From contig NZ_JABVCQ010000031.1 of the NCBI RefSeq assembly GCF_014145225.1, forward strand, positions 1 to 37,921: a stretch of 37,921 bases of DNA, given 5' to 3'. Below are positions 1-8,123 of this stretch, one piece after another. This DNA is from Thiospirillum jenense. Lineage in GTDB: Bacteria; Pseudomonadota; Gammaproteobacteria; Chromatiales; Chromatiaceae. Position 1 is the first letter of the stretch. Every line of letters starts with the position of its first letter. Position numbers and translations under genes: made by a program. The notes below the pieces were generated by a model that saw nothing but the letters and a program-made list of their open reading frames with translations, searched no databases and had not been told where the DNA came from.

Positions 1-9
1 GTAACCATT

Positions 10-957
10 ATGAATGCCGAAACACTTTTCAGTACAAGTTTATCATTTTTATTCGGGTTTTTTATGATTCCTATTGCATTAAAATTAGCGCAGGGATTAA
101 GTCTATATGCTATTGTCAACGAGTGTGAAGCGCAAGTATTTACTCTATTCGGCAAAGTCATTGGTACGTTAGATGATCCTGGCTTGTGTTTCCCAATTAC
201 ACACTTCGGAATTCGGGCGTTGTTTGTTCCCTTTTTTGGTAAGCGTTATCTAGTTAATACCGCATTGCGTCAGTATTATTTACGCAGTCAAATGGTTAAT
301 TCAGAAGAAGGGACACCGATGGGCGTTGGCATTTGGTATGAGATGCGCGTCACTGATCCAGTTGCGTATTTATTTGCCAATGCTAATCCAGAAGGTTCAT
401 TGCAAGCGAATGTTGCCAGTTCGACGATCTCAACATTAAGCAACTTGGAAATGGATAAAATGTTAGAGGATCGTCATCAATTAAGTCGCAAGGTGCGAGC
501 GGCAGTTTCTCCATTATCAGAAAAATGGGGTTATCAATTAGGTTCGGTGTATATTCGCAAAGTTGCTTTTACAGATCGGCAAATGGTAGATAACATCACC
601 GAAAAAGTCGTTAAACGTCTCGTGCAAGTCACCAGCGCAATGAAACAAGATGGTGAAAACCGTGTGGGGTTAATTAAAAGTCAAACTGCATTGAAGGTTT
701 CACAGCAAATGGCCGAAGCCGGCGCCACTCGTCCGGCAATTGTTGGCGCTGCACTCAATGCTATTGCCCAACAAGATAGTGAAGTTATTCATGCGGTATT
801 AGAAATTTTAGAAACTGAACAGCTCATCGCTTCACATGCACCAGTTACAGTTGTACCAACCAATCTTCCCATATTGTTGGCAATTAACGAAATAAATCAA
901 TCAATAGAAACAACTAAAATGCCAAAAATACATGGATTAAATCAAGCCGGCAGTTGA
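10..957 (+). CDS. SPFH/band-7 (stomatin-like) membrane protein
   Basis: A 315-residue protein with one hydrophobic segment near the N-terminus (about residues 10-30), followed by a band-7/SPFH-type domain (about 33-215) and an alanine-rich helical tail (about 215-270). The pattern VNECEAQVFTLFGKVIGTLD, then a basic stretch and 'GIWYEMRVTDP', matches prohibitin/stomatin-like proteins, which form membrane-anchored oligomers and scaffold membrane microdomains or proteases. The segment 'MAEAGATRPAIVGAALNAIA' resembles the oligomerisation region of slipin-like members. No NfeD partner or protease is visible next to it, so its client is unknown. The start lies nine bases into the window, so an upstream start or an operon partner outside the window cannot be excluded. 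The family is fairly certain and the specific role is not. Confidence 0.8.
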   Translation: MNAETLFSTSLSFLFGFFMIPIALKLAQGLSLYAIVNECEAQVFTLFGKVIGTLDDPGLCFPITHFGIRALFVPFFGKRYLVNTALRQYYLRSQMVNSEEGTPMGVGIWYEMRVTDPVAYLFANANPEGSLQANVASSTISTLSNLEMDKMLEDRHQLSRKVRAAVSPLSEKWGYQLGSVYIRKVAFTDRQMVDNITEKVVKRLVQVTSAMKQDGENRVGLIKSQTALKVSQQMAEAGATRPAIVGAALNAIAQQDSEVIHAVLEILETEQLIASHAPVTVVPTNLPILLAINEINQSIETTKMPKIHGLNQAGS

Positions 958-1047
958 TTCCATTTAGTAGTGGTTACTATACCTCAATAAATACCAATTT
1001 AATAGTGACGGATGATCTGGAAATTCTCGGTTAACTAGAGAGCGTAA

Positions 1048-1209
1048 TTGCACCGCACACCGGTCAAGATTGGTGAAGTTAAAAACATCGGTGGAACAAA
1101 GTTTATTCTACTTTTATCCAGTTCGTGGGTTAATCGTGATTCAGTCGGTGCGCGTAATATTTTATTACCCGCTTTGATAGATACACCCCAGTCTGCGAAT
1201 TGGCAGTAA
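1048..1209 (+). pseudogene. TnpB/OrfB C-terminal remnant (IS200/IS605 type)
   Basis: This open stretch of 53 codons has no plausible start and ends in TAA. Its translation contains GEVKNIGGTKF, then NRDSVGARNILLPALIDTP. This matches the end of IS200/IS605-family TnpB, where the last RuvC aspartate sits in a D-R-D-x-N-G-A-R motif followed by an I-x-L-R-A-L-x-D-T-P tail. It also aligns with the better preserved remnant at 5093-5449 (EIKQIGGAK, then DLDINGARG and LVDTP). The zinc-ribbon cysteines are absent and the catalytic motif is altered, so it cannot be functional. The assignment rests on motif recognition and the within-window match. Confidence 0.6.
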
Positions 1210-1210
1210 T

Positions 1211-1235
1211 CATTACTTAGCTTTGCTTAGTAATG
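1211..1235. repeat. Hairpin just downstream of the tnpB remnant, possible IS right-end structure
   Basis: CATTACT (1211-1217) and AGTAATG (1229-1235) form a 7-bp stem extended by three more pairs after one mismatch, around a 3-base loop. It begins two bases after the remnant's stop codon. IS200/IS605 elements carry subterminal hairpins at their ends, so this may be the old right end. No T-run follows it on either strand, which argues against a terminator. Confidence 0.35.
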
Positions 1236-1264
1236 CTTAAAAAAAGTATCAGAAAAGAAAAGCC

Positions 1265-1383
1265 CCTCTTTAACAAAGGGGGATTGCGCGGCTTTAATCA
1301 AAAGGGAGGAATTTAATTAACCCTTGATTAAATTGGAATTAACATTAACCAACCGTCGCCGCGCAATCGGGGGCGGTTTTTTT
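1265..1383. repeat. Nested inverted repeat ending in a T-run
   Basis: The outer arms GATTGCGCGGC (1282-1292) and GCCGCGCAATC (1358-1368) are perfect complements. Inside them, TTTAATCAA followed by GGG pairs with CCCTTGATTAAA (1321-1332) with a two-base bulge. The left shoulder CCCCTCTTTAACAAAGGGGG (1263-1282) is itself palindromic and resembles the repeat units found inside tamB at 31015-31110. The right side continues as GGGGGCGG and seven Ts (about 1369-1383), so read on the plus strand it could also act as a terminator. It looks like a composite palindromic repeat element. Confidence 0.6.
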
Positions 1384-1446
1384 ATTGGTGGTGGGAAATG
1401 TTGAGTTGCCCGATTGGTGATGTTTAGCGGGGACACGGTGGGCGGG

Positions 1447-1460
1447 CAACCCAACCTACA
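1447..1460. repeat. Half-copy of the CAACCCAACCTACA palindromic repeat
   Basis: CAACCCAACCTACA at this position matches the right arm of the repeat found intact at 37253-37338. The partner GTTGGGT arm is not present, so this is an isolated half-site. Confidence 0.4.
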
Positions 1461-1661
1461 CAATCTGCGTCAGTTTATGCTCGGTGTTGACTAACCCGAA
1501 CGACTCAACCAACAATCTATACATATTCTAAACAGAATTTCTATAATTCTTTGCGCCTGTCAAAAGATGTTTTTTGTGCATCTTTCGACGAAAAGCATTA
1601 GTGAGAACAGCCGAAAATTGGTACTAACTTCACATTACACAACACAGTTTTATTTCAAATT

Positions 1662-3596
1662 ATGTGGCAAAATTTTCATTTTCTTAATCCCTGGTGGTTA
1701 ATCGCAATCCTCCCGCTCGGCGGATGGTTATGGTGGCACATTCACCGCGCCATCATTCCCAACGCAACGGCTTGGCAACAGGTCATCGAACCACAGTTTT
1801 TACAGTTACTATTACCCAATGCGATTAACCAACGCCGCCTATCATCGGCAATTTGGTTACTTGTCATTGGCTGGTTCATTGCCGTTTTATCACTCGCCAA
1901 TCCAACTTGGGAACGCCGTCCATTACCCGTTATTCATACGCAAGGCGCCGCCCGAATTATTGTATTGGATTTATCACAATCCATGCTCACCACCGATTTA
2001 ACTCCGACGCGCCTCGACCGCGCTCGCTATAAGGTACGCGACCTACTCGCCCGCAGCGGCGACGGACAAATCGGCTTGGTGGTATTCGCCGGCGCCGCCT
2101 TCACCGTTGTACCACTGAGCGACGACGTCGAAACCGTGCGCACCCTGCTCGACGGCTTATCGCCCGACATCATGCCCGTCGCCGGCAGCCGACCCGATCT
2201 CGGCTTAATGCAAGCTGCTGATTTATTGAAACAATCTGGCGTCCAGCGCGGCGACATCGTCCTCGTAACCGACGACGCGGGTGACCAGCGCGCCCACACT
2301 GTTGCCGCCACGCTACACACTGGCGGAGTGCGCACCAGTGTCCTCGGCGTCGGTACCGGCAACGGCGGCACCGTTCCTGACGTGCAAACGCCTAATAATC
2401 AAGCAGTTTTTGCCACGCTCGACTCACCCGCCCTGCAAGCACTGGCTGACAGCGGCGGTGGCGTATACGCAACACTGGCGACCACCGATCAGGACATCAA
2501 CGCGCTCCTGTCGCTTACACGCCAACCGATTCCGCAGCCGTTACCCGAGCAAACGGCGCGTTATACCGAAACCTGGTATGGATTGGGGGCGTGGTTGGCG
2601 CTGGGGTTATTACCGCTGGGTGCATTGGTATTTCGGCGGGGTTGGTTGTTTTCAATTATGATGACGCCCATTTTAATAATGACATTGACAATGATGCCGA
2701 CATCAGCGCAGGCACTCACTTGGAATGATCTTTGGCAGCGCCGCGATCAACAAGTGGATACGGCATTAAAAAATGGAGATTTAAATCGCGCTCAAGCATT
2801 GGCAAATACGCCATCACAACGCGGTGCAGTGTATTATCGGCAGGGGCAATATCACGCGGCGGCACAGGCATTTGCAGCGGGTAAAACAGCAATTGACCAG
2901 TATAATCGCGGCAATGCACTGGCGCAGGCGGGGGAATTAAATGCGGCGATTGCGGCCTATGATGCGGCGTTGGCACAAAACCCGCAATTCGATGATGCAC
3001 GTTATAATCGTGATCTGGTGCAACGGCAATTAGATCAGCAACAGAATCAAGAAACATCTGATCAACAAGATCAATCAAACCAACCGAACAAATCCAATCA
3101 AAACAATCAGTCTGACCAATCAAATAACCAACGCAATCAATCTGACCAATCGAATGATGCTGATCAAACTGATCCGCCCGATTCTAATACAGATCAATCA
3201 AATCAGTCTAATCCAGCGACCGCTCCAGAGCAAAAATCACCTAATGACTCTCATTCAAATCAACCGCATCAGACGCAATCAGCAGCGCCGCAATCTGCCA
3301 ATTCCGATCAAATAACACCGAATGATACTACTCAAACAGAAGCAGCGGCTGCGGATTATCGCCAGCAAGCGGCCGCGTCTGAAAATAATAAGGCTGAAAA
3401 TAAGAATGATGATGGGACGGCGGGTGAACAATTGACGCCATTATCAACCGCGCAACGTGAAATGCAGCAGGCGACGGAACAATGGTTGCGCCGTATTCCT
3501 GATGATCCAGCGGCGCTATTGCGGCGCAAGTTTTTATATCAATACCAGCAGCGGGCGGCGCCACAATTGCCAATTGAAACGGAGAAGACGTGGTAA
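1662..3596 (+). CDS. VWA-TPR membrane protein (BatB/BatC-like)
   Basis: A 644-residue protein with two N-terminal membrane segments (about 10-28 and 62-80) and a von Willebrand factor A domain (about 97-290) with MIDAS motif DLSQS (D103, S105, S107). Two more hydrophobic segments follow (about 305-350), then a tetratricopeptide region (about 360-455), a Q/N/S/D-rich low-complexity linker (about 455-590), and a conserved tail ending in an EQWLRRIPDDP-type motif. This is the aerotolerance-operon BatB/BatC fusion architecture. Such proteins usually sit with moxR, a DUF58 gene, batA and batD, but none of these is next to it here, so it looks isolated. The MIDAS motif implies Mg-dependent protein binding outside the membrane. 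The start has no clear Shine-Dalgarno. Base composition rises sharply in the middle (about 2000-2600). Confidence 0.85.
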   Translation: MWQNFHFLNPWWLIAILPLGGWLWWHIHRAIIPNATAWQQVIEPQFLQLLLPNAINQRRLSSAIWLLVIGWFIAVLSLANPTWERRPLPVIHTQGAARIIVLDLSQSMLTTDLTPTRLDRARYKVRDLLARSGDGQIGLVVFAGAAFTVVPLSDDVETVRTLLDGLSPDIMPVAGSRPDLGLMQAADLLKQSGVQRGDIVLVTDDAGDQRAHTVAATLHTGGVRTSVLGVGTGNGGTVPDVQTPNNQAVFATLDSPALQALADSGGGVYATLATTDQDINALLSLTRQPIPQPLPEQTARYTETWYGLGAWLALGLLPLGALVFRRGWLFSIMMTPILIMTLTMMPTSAQALTWNDLWQRRDQQVDTALKNGDLNRAQALANTPSQRGAVYYRQGQYHAAAQAFAAGKTAIDQYNRGNALAQAGELNAAIAAYDAALAQNPQFDDARYNRDLVQRQLDQQQNQETSDQQDQSNQPNKSNQNNQSDQSNNQRNQSDQSNDADQTDPPDSNTDQSNQSNPATAPEQKSPNDSHSNQPHQTQSAAPQSANSDQITPNDTTQTEAAAADYRQQAAASENNKAENKNDDGTAGEQLTPLSTAQREMQQATEQWLRRIPDDPAALLRRKFLYQYQQRAAPQLPIETEKTW

Positions 3597-3630
3597 TCGT
3601 GTGGTAAATAATAGAACAAAGGATTTATAA

Positions 3631-4335
3631 TCAACAGCGCGCTAAATCCGCATTGCGTTCTAATGCTTGTTCATACAAACGCAAGTCACGATCATTCACG
3701 CGCCGTAAATACGCATTTAAACGCGCCGGTAATTCATACGGCTTGGCGACTTGATGATGCGGATTAACATTGTGTGCCGGCGGGTGTAATTGTGCATTAT
3801 CACCAATTTCAAATAACCGAGTAAACAATCGCAAACTCGAATCAAATCGTTCGGTAATACCGACAAAATCAAATCGTTCCAGCGATTCACCCCACAGGAA
3901 ACGCGCATAGACATTATGGAATTGACTAATACGCGCAAAGGCGTCTAATGTTAAATCCGGGCGGCGAATAAACCGCTGGTATTGTGGCGTTAAATGTATT
4001 CCTTGCGCAACGTCACGTTGGTAATGATGATAGCGCGATACGAGCCGATCAATTGGATCACGCAACCAAATCGCACGGCGGGCTGGGCGAATAAAATGGT
4101 ATTTATACGCGAGGAAATGTCCATGCACACATTCATAATTAATTAAGCGCGTTTTTGCCTGTCGCGTTGCCAATAACGCCCGCCATTGTGGCAATGGACT
4201 GCGCCGTGCCATTGGATAATCTTGATAATCGTATAGCAGCCGTGAACCAAAATGCTGCTCTAAAATCATACGAAAACTGGTGCCGCCGGTTTTAGGAATA
4301 TGCACAGAAATAAGAATTGGTACCGCCGTTTTCAT
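3631..4335 (-). CDS. Sulfotransferase family protein
   Basis: A 234-residue protein with the two PAPS-binding signatures of the carbohydrate sulfotransferase fold. The 5'-phosphosulfate loop is HIPKTGGTSF (about residues 12-21). The 3'-phosphate-binding segment is AIWLRDPIDRLVSRYHH (about 88-104, R92 and S100 in the expected places). Members transfer sulfate from PAPS to a sugar or other acceptor; the substrate cannot be read from the sequence. I start it at the ATG at 4335 because GGAG precedes it by seven bases; a TTG four codons upstream is also in frame. It lies 18 bases after the DJ-1/PfpI gene on the same strand, so the two are probably co-transcribed, and it converges on the VWA gene. 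A sulfated polysaccharide role is speculative. Confidence 0.85.
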   Translation of the reverse strand: MKTAVPILISVHIPKTGGTSFRMILEQHFGSRLLYDYQDYPMARRSPLPQWRALLATRQAKTRLINYECVHGHFLAYKYHFIRPARRAIWLRDPIDRLVSRYHHYQRDVAQGIHLTPQYQRFIRRPDLTLDAFARISQFHNVYARFLWGESLERFDFVGITERFDSSLRLFTRLFEIGDNAQLHPPAHNVNPHHQVAKPYELPARLNAYLRRVNDRDLRLYEQALERNADLARC

Positions 4336-4353
4336 TGCATACTCCAATACTGA

Positions 4354-4917
4354 TTAGTCACGCACTAATCCCGCTTCCACACGTTGCCGCTGCGTCGCGC
4401 CGACTAATAACTCAATTAACATTAATGCAAAATCCATTGCGGTGCCCGGCCCGCGTGAGGTAATGACTTTGCCATCAACCACTACGGCATCGGATTGCAA
4501 ATGAATATCCGGGTAATTAGCCGCCGTCATTGCGCTGGGATAGACGGTTGCATGACGTCCATTTAATAAACCGGCGTGTGCTAATACGCGGGGCGCGGCA
4601 CAAATAGCCGCAGTGTAATGACCCGCCGCCGCATGACGCTGAAGCAGTTGATGAATACGCGGATCCTGGTCAAGATACTCTGCGCCGGGTAAGCCGCCCG
4701 GTAAAATAATCATGTCAAAATCATCATTGATGACCGCTGCTAATGGTTGATCGGGAATTAAGCGCGTTCCACGACTGGCAGTGATGGGCATTGCAACTTC
4801 GCCGTTTTCTAAACCAACAGTCACGACTTCAATCTCAGCACGCCGTAATAAATCAATAAGCGTGACGGCTTCTAGTTCTTCACAACCATTGGCAAGCGGA
4901 ATCATAACACGCGGCAT
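4354..4917 (-). CDS. DJ-1/PfpI family protein (YajL/ThiJ-like)
   Basis: A 187-residue protein of normal DJ-1 length. It has the early glutamate motif NGCEELEAV (E16 corresponds to DJ-1 E18) and the nucleophile elbow AAICAAPRVLA, with the redox-sensitive cysteine at C106, the same number as in human DJ-1. It also has the typical LPGGLPGAE and ITSRGPGTAMDFAL segments. Relatives are cytoplasmic and are linked to oxidative and carbonyl stress, with chaperone, glyoxalase and deglycase activities still debated. I choose the ATG at 4917 because AAGGAG lies just upstream; the reading frame stays open for 18 more codons beyond it. The sulfotransferase gene follows after 18 bases. Confidence 0.92.
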   Translation of the reverse strand: MPRVMIPLANGCEELEAVTLIDLLRRAEIEVVTVGLENGEVAMPITASRGTRLIPDQPLAAVINDDFDMIILPGGLPGAEYLDQDPRIHQLLQRHAAAGHYTAAICAAPRVLAHAGLLNGRHATVYPSAMTAANYPDIHLQSDAVVVDGKVITSRGPGTAMDFALMLIELLVGATQRQRVEAGLVRD

Positions 4918-5092
4918 TGTGGTCTCCTTTTTAATAAACCTAGCCATCATAAAATAAAACACTACATGCAAACAATAATCGCTGCTATTTTGAAAATCAA
5001 ACTGTTAACATTTGAACTGCGTAACTCTTGAGAGTTAATTCAACTTGACGCGCATTGTTCTCATCAACCGATACATTTATGCGACTTATTGC

Positions 5093-5449
5093 TTACAAAA
5101 ACTCACAATAAGCAACACATGTACACCTATTTCTGAGTGAGGGTGTATCTACTAACGTACGCAGGAAAACCCCGCGTGCTCCATTGATGTCAAGATCAAC
5201 GGTAATGCCATTGCTGGTTATCGTTTTCGCGCCACCAATCTGTTTAATTTCACTTGTCCAACTGGCGGTTTTCGATGTAAAGGCTTCATTCACGCGCAAT
5301 ACCGTTTTGCCAATGCGTTGAGCAGCCGTTTCAATACGTTGCCCAAAACGATAAAACGCATAACCAAGCATTGCACGGACTGATTTAGCACGAATTTTAC
5401 GGTGCGCTTTTGTCGCCATCGCTTGCGTTTCAAAAGTTGGCAATGCCAA
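5093..5449 (-). pseudogene. Truncated TnpB/OrfB (IS200/IS605 type) remnant
   Basis: About 118 codons match the C-terminal third of TnpB-type RNA-guided nucleases. LPTFETQAM and HRKIRAKSVRAMLGYAFYRF give the RuvC-adjacent helices. VNEAFTSKT carries the RuvC-II glutamate, and DLDINGARGVFLRTLVDTP carries the RuvC-III aspartate and C-terminal tail. The zinc-ribbon cysteines have been lost: SKT is followed by ASWTSEI where C-x-x-C is expected. A stop codon lies four codons upstream of the homology, and the RuvC-I region is missing, so the gene is 5'-truncated and dead. A weak 7-bp hairpin (5085-5112) overlaps the stop. The fragment at 1048-1209 is a relative. Confidence 0.8.
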
Positions 5450-5532
5450 GCAGCCCGACTAATAAACACAGTGCAATAATGAGCTTGATTCTGATTGTCA
5501 TCAGGAATTATGCAGTTGGATTATAAATTATT

Positions 5533-5572
5533 GATTGATCTTTTTCACACCGGAGCGCGGGAAAGATCAATC
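5533..5572. repeat. Inverted repeat downstream of trpE
   Basis: GATTGATCTTT (5533-5543) and AAAGATCAATC (5562-5572) are perfect 11-bp complements around an 18-base GC-rich loop. It lies about 40 bases beyond the trpE stop on its transcribed side. No T-run follows on the minus strand, so it could be a processing or stabilising hairpin or the edge of an old mobile element rather than a standard terminator. The rest of 5450-5614 shows nothing I recognise. Confidence 0.5.
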
Positions 5573-5614
5573 GGTGCAATGTGGCGCGTGGGAATTATCA
5601 AGCCGACTATTTAA

Positions 5615-7102
5615 TCACAACTCATGCCGTTCAATCCCCGCCTCGGCCGCGGCCACTGCACGGAAAATCGCCCGCCCTTTATTCAAGGTTTCCTGCCATT
5701 CTAATTCGGGTTGTGAATCCGCCACAATTCCCGCGCCGGCTTGAATATGCAGCATTCCATCTTGAATAACCGCCGTGCGAATGGCAATAGCCGTATCCAT
5801 GTTGCCATTAAATCCCAAATAGCCGACGGCGCCGGAATACACCCCGCGTTTAATTGGTTCTAATTCATCAATAATTTCCAACGCCCGCACCTTTGGCGCA
5901 CCGGAAACAGTACCGGCGGGAAAGGTGGCGCGTAATACATCTAATGCGGTTAATCCAGCGCGCAATTGACCAATTACATTCGAGACAATGTGCATAACGT
6001 GTGAATAGCGCTCAACCACCATCCGCTCGGTTAATTGCACCGTGCCAATCTGCGCCACCCGCCCAACATCATTCCGTCCCAAATCAATTAACATTAAATG
6101 CTCGGCCAATTCCTTTGGATCGGCGAGCAATTCACGTTCTAATGCCGCATCTTCTATTTCATTTGCCCCGCGCCGCCGCGTTCCCGCAATTGGCCGCACT
6201 GTCACCTGATTGTCTTCTAATCGCGTTAAAATCTCCGGTGATGAGCCGACGATATGAAAGCCATTGAGATTAAAAAAGTACATGTACGGTGATGGATTTA
6301 AGCCGCGCAATGCCCGATATAAATCTAATGGCCGGGCGCGATAGGGAATAGACAGGCGTTGGGATAACACCACCTGCATACAATCACCGGCGAGAATGTA
6401 ATTTTTAATACGTTCCACCGCCTGTTGAAAACCATCTTGTGTGAAACCCGAAATAAAATCGTGTTCATTCACTTGATGACTGGTGGAATCAAGATGACGC
6501 GGGGCGCCGCGCTGCATTTTGGCAATTAACGCATTGATCCGCTGCGTGCCGCTATTCAAATCATCGCCAGCAGTTGGATCAAGATGCACAATTAAATACA
6601 GCCGCCCGCGTAAATTATCAAACACCACCACATCTTCTGATACCATGAGTAAAATATCAGGATTGCCCAGCGGATCAGGATTCGGGCATGATCCCAAACG
6701 CGGTTCAATATACCGCACGGTGTCATAGCCAAAATAGCCCACTAATCCACCGGCAAAGCGCGGCATGTTTAATTGCGGGGCAATGCGAAAACGTTGTTGA
6801 AATTGCGCAATCCAATCCAGCGGATCATTCGTGTCGGCCGTTTCAATACACACGCCGTCGCGTTCGATTTGAATACGGTTGCCATAGACTTTTAACACGG
6901 TGCGGCTGGGCAAACCAATAATGGAATAGCGCCCCCATTTTTCGCCGCCCTGCACCGATTCTAATAAATAAGAATAGGGCGCATCGGCCAGTTTTAAATA
7001 ACAACTTAATGGCGTATCTAAATCGGCCAGAATTTCGTGTACAATTGGAATGCGGTTATAACCCGCTTGCACGAGCGCCGCAAATTCGGTAGCGTTTATC
7101 AT
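5615..7102 (-). CDS. trpE: Anthranilate synthase component I
   Basis: A protein of about 495 residues, the usual length. It has the N-terminal feedback motif LLES in [19 protein letters not shown], where tryptophan binds, and the chorismate-enzyme core. Core motifs are [70 protein letters not shown] and [13 protein letters not shown]. It makes anthranilate from chorismate, with glutamine-derived ammonia supplied by TrpG. No trpG, trpD or trpC lies beside it, so the trp genes are split in this genome. The ATG at 7102 and a GTG at 7108 are both possible starts; an AGG sits at better spacing for the GTG. Only about 50 bases separate it from the divergent aguB. No leader peptide or attenuator could be made out. 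Confidence 0.96.
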   Translation of the reverse strand: MINATEFAALVQAGYNRIPIVHEILADLDTPLSCYLKLADAPYSYLLESVQGGEKWGRYSIIGLPSRTVLKVYGNRIQIERDGVCIETADTNDPLDWIAQFQQRFRIAPQLNMPRFAGGLVGYFGYDTVRYIEPRLGSCPNPDPLGNPDILLMVSEDVVVFDNLRGRLYLIVHLDPTAGDDLNSGTQRINALIAKMQRGAPRHLDSTSHQVNEHDFISGFTQDGFQQAVERIKNYILAGDCMQVVLSQRLSIPYRARPLDLYRALRGLNPSPYMYFFNLNGFHIVGSSPEILTRLEDNQVTVRPIAGTRRRGANEIEDAALERELLADPKELAEHLMLIDLGRNDVGRVAQIGTVQLTERMVVERYSHVMHIVSNVIGQLRAGLTALDVLRATFPAGTVSGAPKVRALEIIDELEPIKRGVYSGAVGYLGFNGNMDTAIAIRTAVIQDGMLHIQAGAGIVADSQPELEWQETLNKGRAIFRAVAAAEAGIERHEL

Positions 7103-7154
7103 TAACACTGTGACCTAAATTGTATTAAACAGAATACACTTGTGAATTAAAACC

Positions 7155-8057
7155 ATGACCACGCCATCCTCCACTTGCCAATTAGCGTTAATTCAAGACT
7201 GCGATCACGGAAGTCGCGCTGCCAATCAAGTCGCGCACGAGTGGGCAATTCGCGCCGCCGCCGCCGCGGGCAGTCAACTCATGTTGTTGCAAGAATTACA
7301 CACCGGTGCGTACTTTTGCCAACAGGAACAGACGTCCGAATTCGACCGCGCCGAGCCAATTCCCGGCCCCAGCACCGCGTGGCTGGGCGCATTAGCCGCC
7401 GAATTAGGCGTAGTCATCGTCGGTTCATTATTCGAGCGCCGCGCCGCCGGGCTGTACCACAACACCGCCGTCGTGTTAGACAGTGACGGACGGCTGGCGG
7501 GGCGCTACCGCAAATTGCACATCCCCGACGACCCGGGCTTTTATGAAAAATTCTATTTTACGCCCGGCGACCTCGATTGTAGCCCGATTCCCACCAGCGT
7601 CGGGCGGCTGGGCGTACTAGTCTGCTGGGATCAATGGTTTCCCGAAGCGGCGCGGTTAATGGCGCTCGGCGGCGCAGACCTGTTACTTTACCCGACCGCC
7701 ATCGGCTGGGATCGGCGCGACACGGCGGACGAACAGCGCCGTCAACTCGACGCCTGGATCACGGTGCAGCGCGGCCACGCCATCGCCAACGGCCTGCCGC
7801 TCGCCGCCTGCAATCGCGTCGGTTACGAATCCGACCCGAGCGGTGCGGGCGAAGGCATTGATTTTTGGGGCAATTCTTTCGTGTGCGGCGCGCAGGGCGA
7901 AGTGTTAGCCACCGCGTCGAGCGACCAGCCCGCCATCGTCACCGCCACGCTCGACTTCGCCCGTACCGAACACGTCCGCCGCCTCTGGCCATTTTTGCGT
8001 GACCGCCGCGTGGACGTGTACGGCGACCTCACCCGCCGTTGGCGCGATGGCGCTTGA
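7155..8057 (+). CDS. aguB: N-carbamoylputrescine amidase (nitrilase superfamily)
   Basis: A 300-residue carbon-nitrogen hydrolase with a complete catalytic triad: E47 in LLQELHTG, K120 in YRKLHIPDDPGF, and C157 in VCWDQWFPEAARL. The segments PDDPGFYEKFYFTPGD and CWDQWFPEAARLMAL are typical of AguB, which hydrolyses N-carbamoylputrescine to putrescine, CO2 and ammonia in the arginine-agmatine route. Its usual partner, agmatine deiminase AguA, is not in the window. The gene is markedly GC-rich with CTG/GTC-type codons, in contrast to the TTA-rich neighbours on both sides. It is divergent from trpE and lies 66 bases ahead of the TrpD-like gene on the same strand. A different amide substrate cannot be fully excluded. 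Confidence 0.88.
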   Translation: MTTPSSTCQLALIQDCDHGSRAANQVAHEWAIRAAAAAGSQLMLLQELHTGAYFCQQEQTSEFDRAEPIPGPSTAWLGALAAELGVVIVGSLFERRAAGLYHNTAVVLDSDGRLAGRYRKLHIPDDPGFYEKFYFTPGDLDCSPIPTSVGRLGVLVCWDQWFPEAARLMALGGADLLLYPTAIGWDRRDTADEQRRQLDAWITVQRGHAIANGLPLAACNRVGYESDPSGAGEGIDFWGNSFVCGAQGEVLATASSDQPAIVTATLDFARTEHVRRLWPFLRDRRVDVYGDLTRRWRDGA

Positions 8058-8123
8058 ATGCGCATCAATCAACCCTGACAATAGTCGTTCCTGATTCACT
8101 TTCATAGCACGGACTGATTAATA

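Larger units (their letters stand above)
958..1661. other. 700-base gap holding degraded mobile DNA and palindromic repeats
   Basis: No intact gene is visible here. From left to right it holds a 53-codon fragment resembling the C-terminus of a TnpB transposon nuclease (1048-1209), a small hairpin just after its stop (1211-1235), a nested palindrome ending in a T-run (about 1265-1383), and a half-copy of the CAACCCAACCTACA repeat (1447-1460). The remaining 200 bases before the VWA gene show nothing I recognise and presumably contain its promoter. The region looks like a graveyard of insertion sequence and repeat material. Confidence 0.6.

Noticed and set aside
1211-1235. Hairpin after the first tnpB remnant as a rho-independent terminator
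   Set aside because: It is followed by an A-run, not a T-run, on the plus strand, and the opposite strand has no gene ending there.
2027-2371. Minus-strand frames inside the VWA gene and similar long frames opposite aguB, tamB and cheBR
   Set aside because: They are shadows in GC-rich coding regions. Their translations are Arg/Pro/Ser-rich without motifs.
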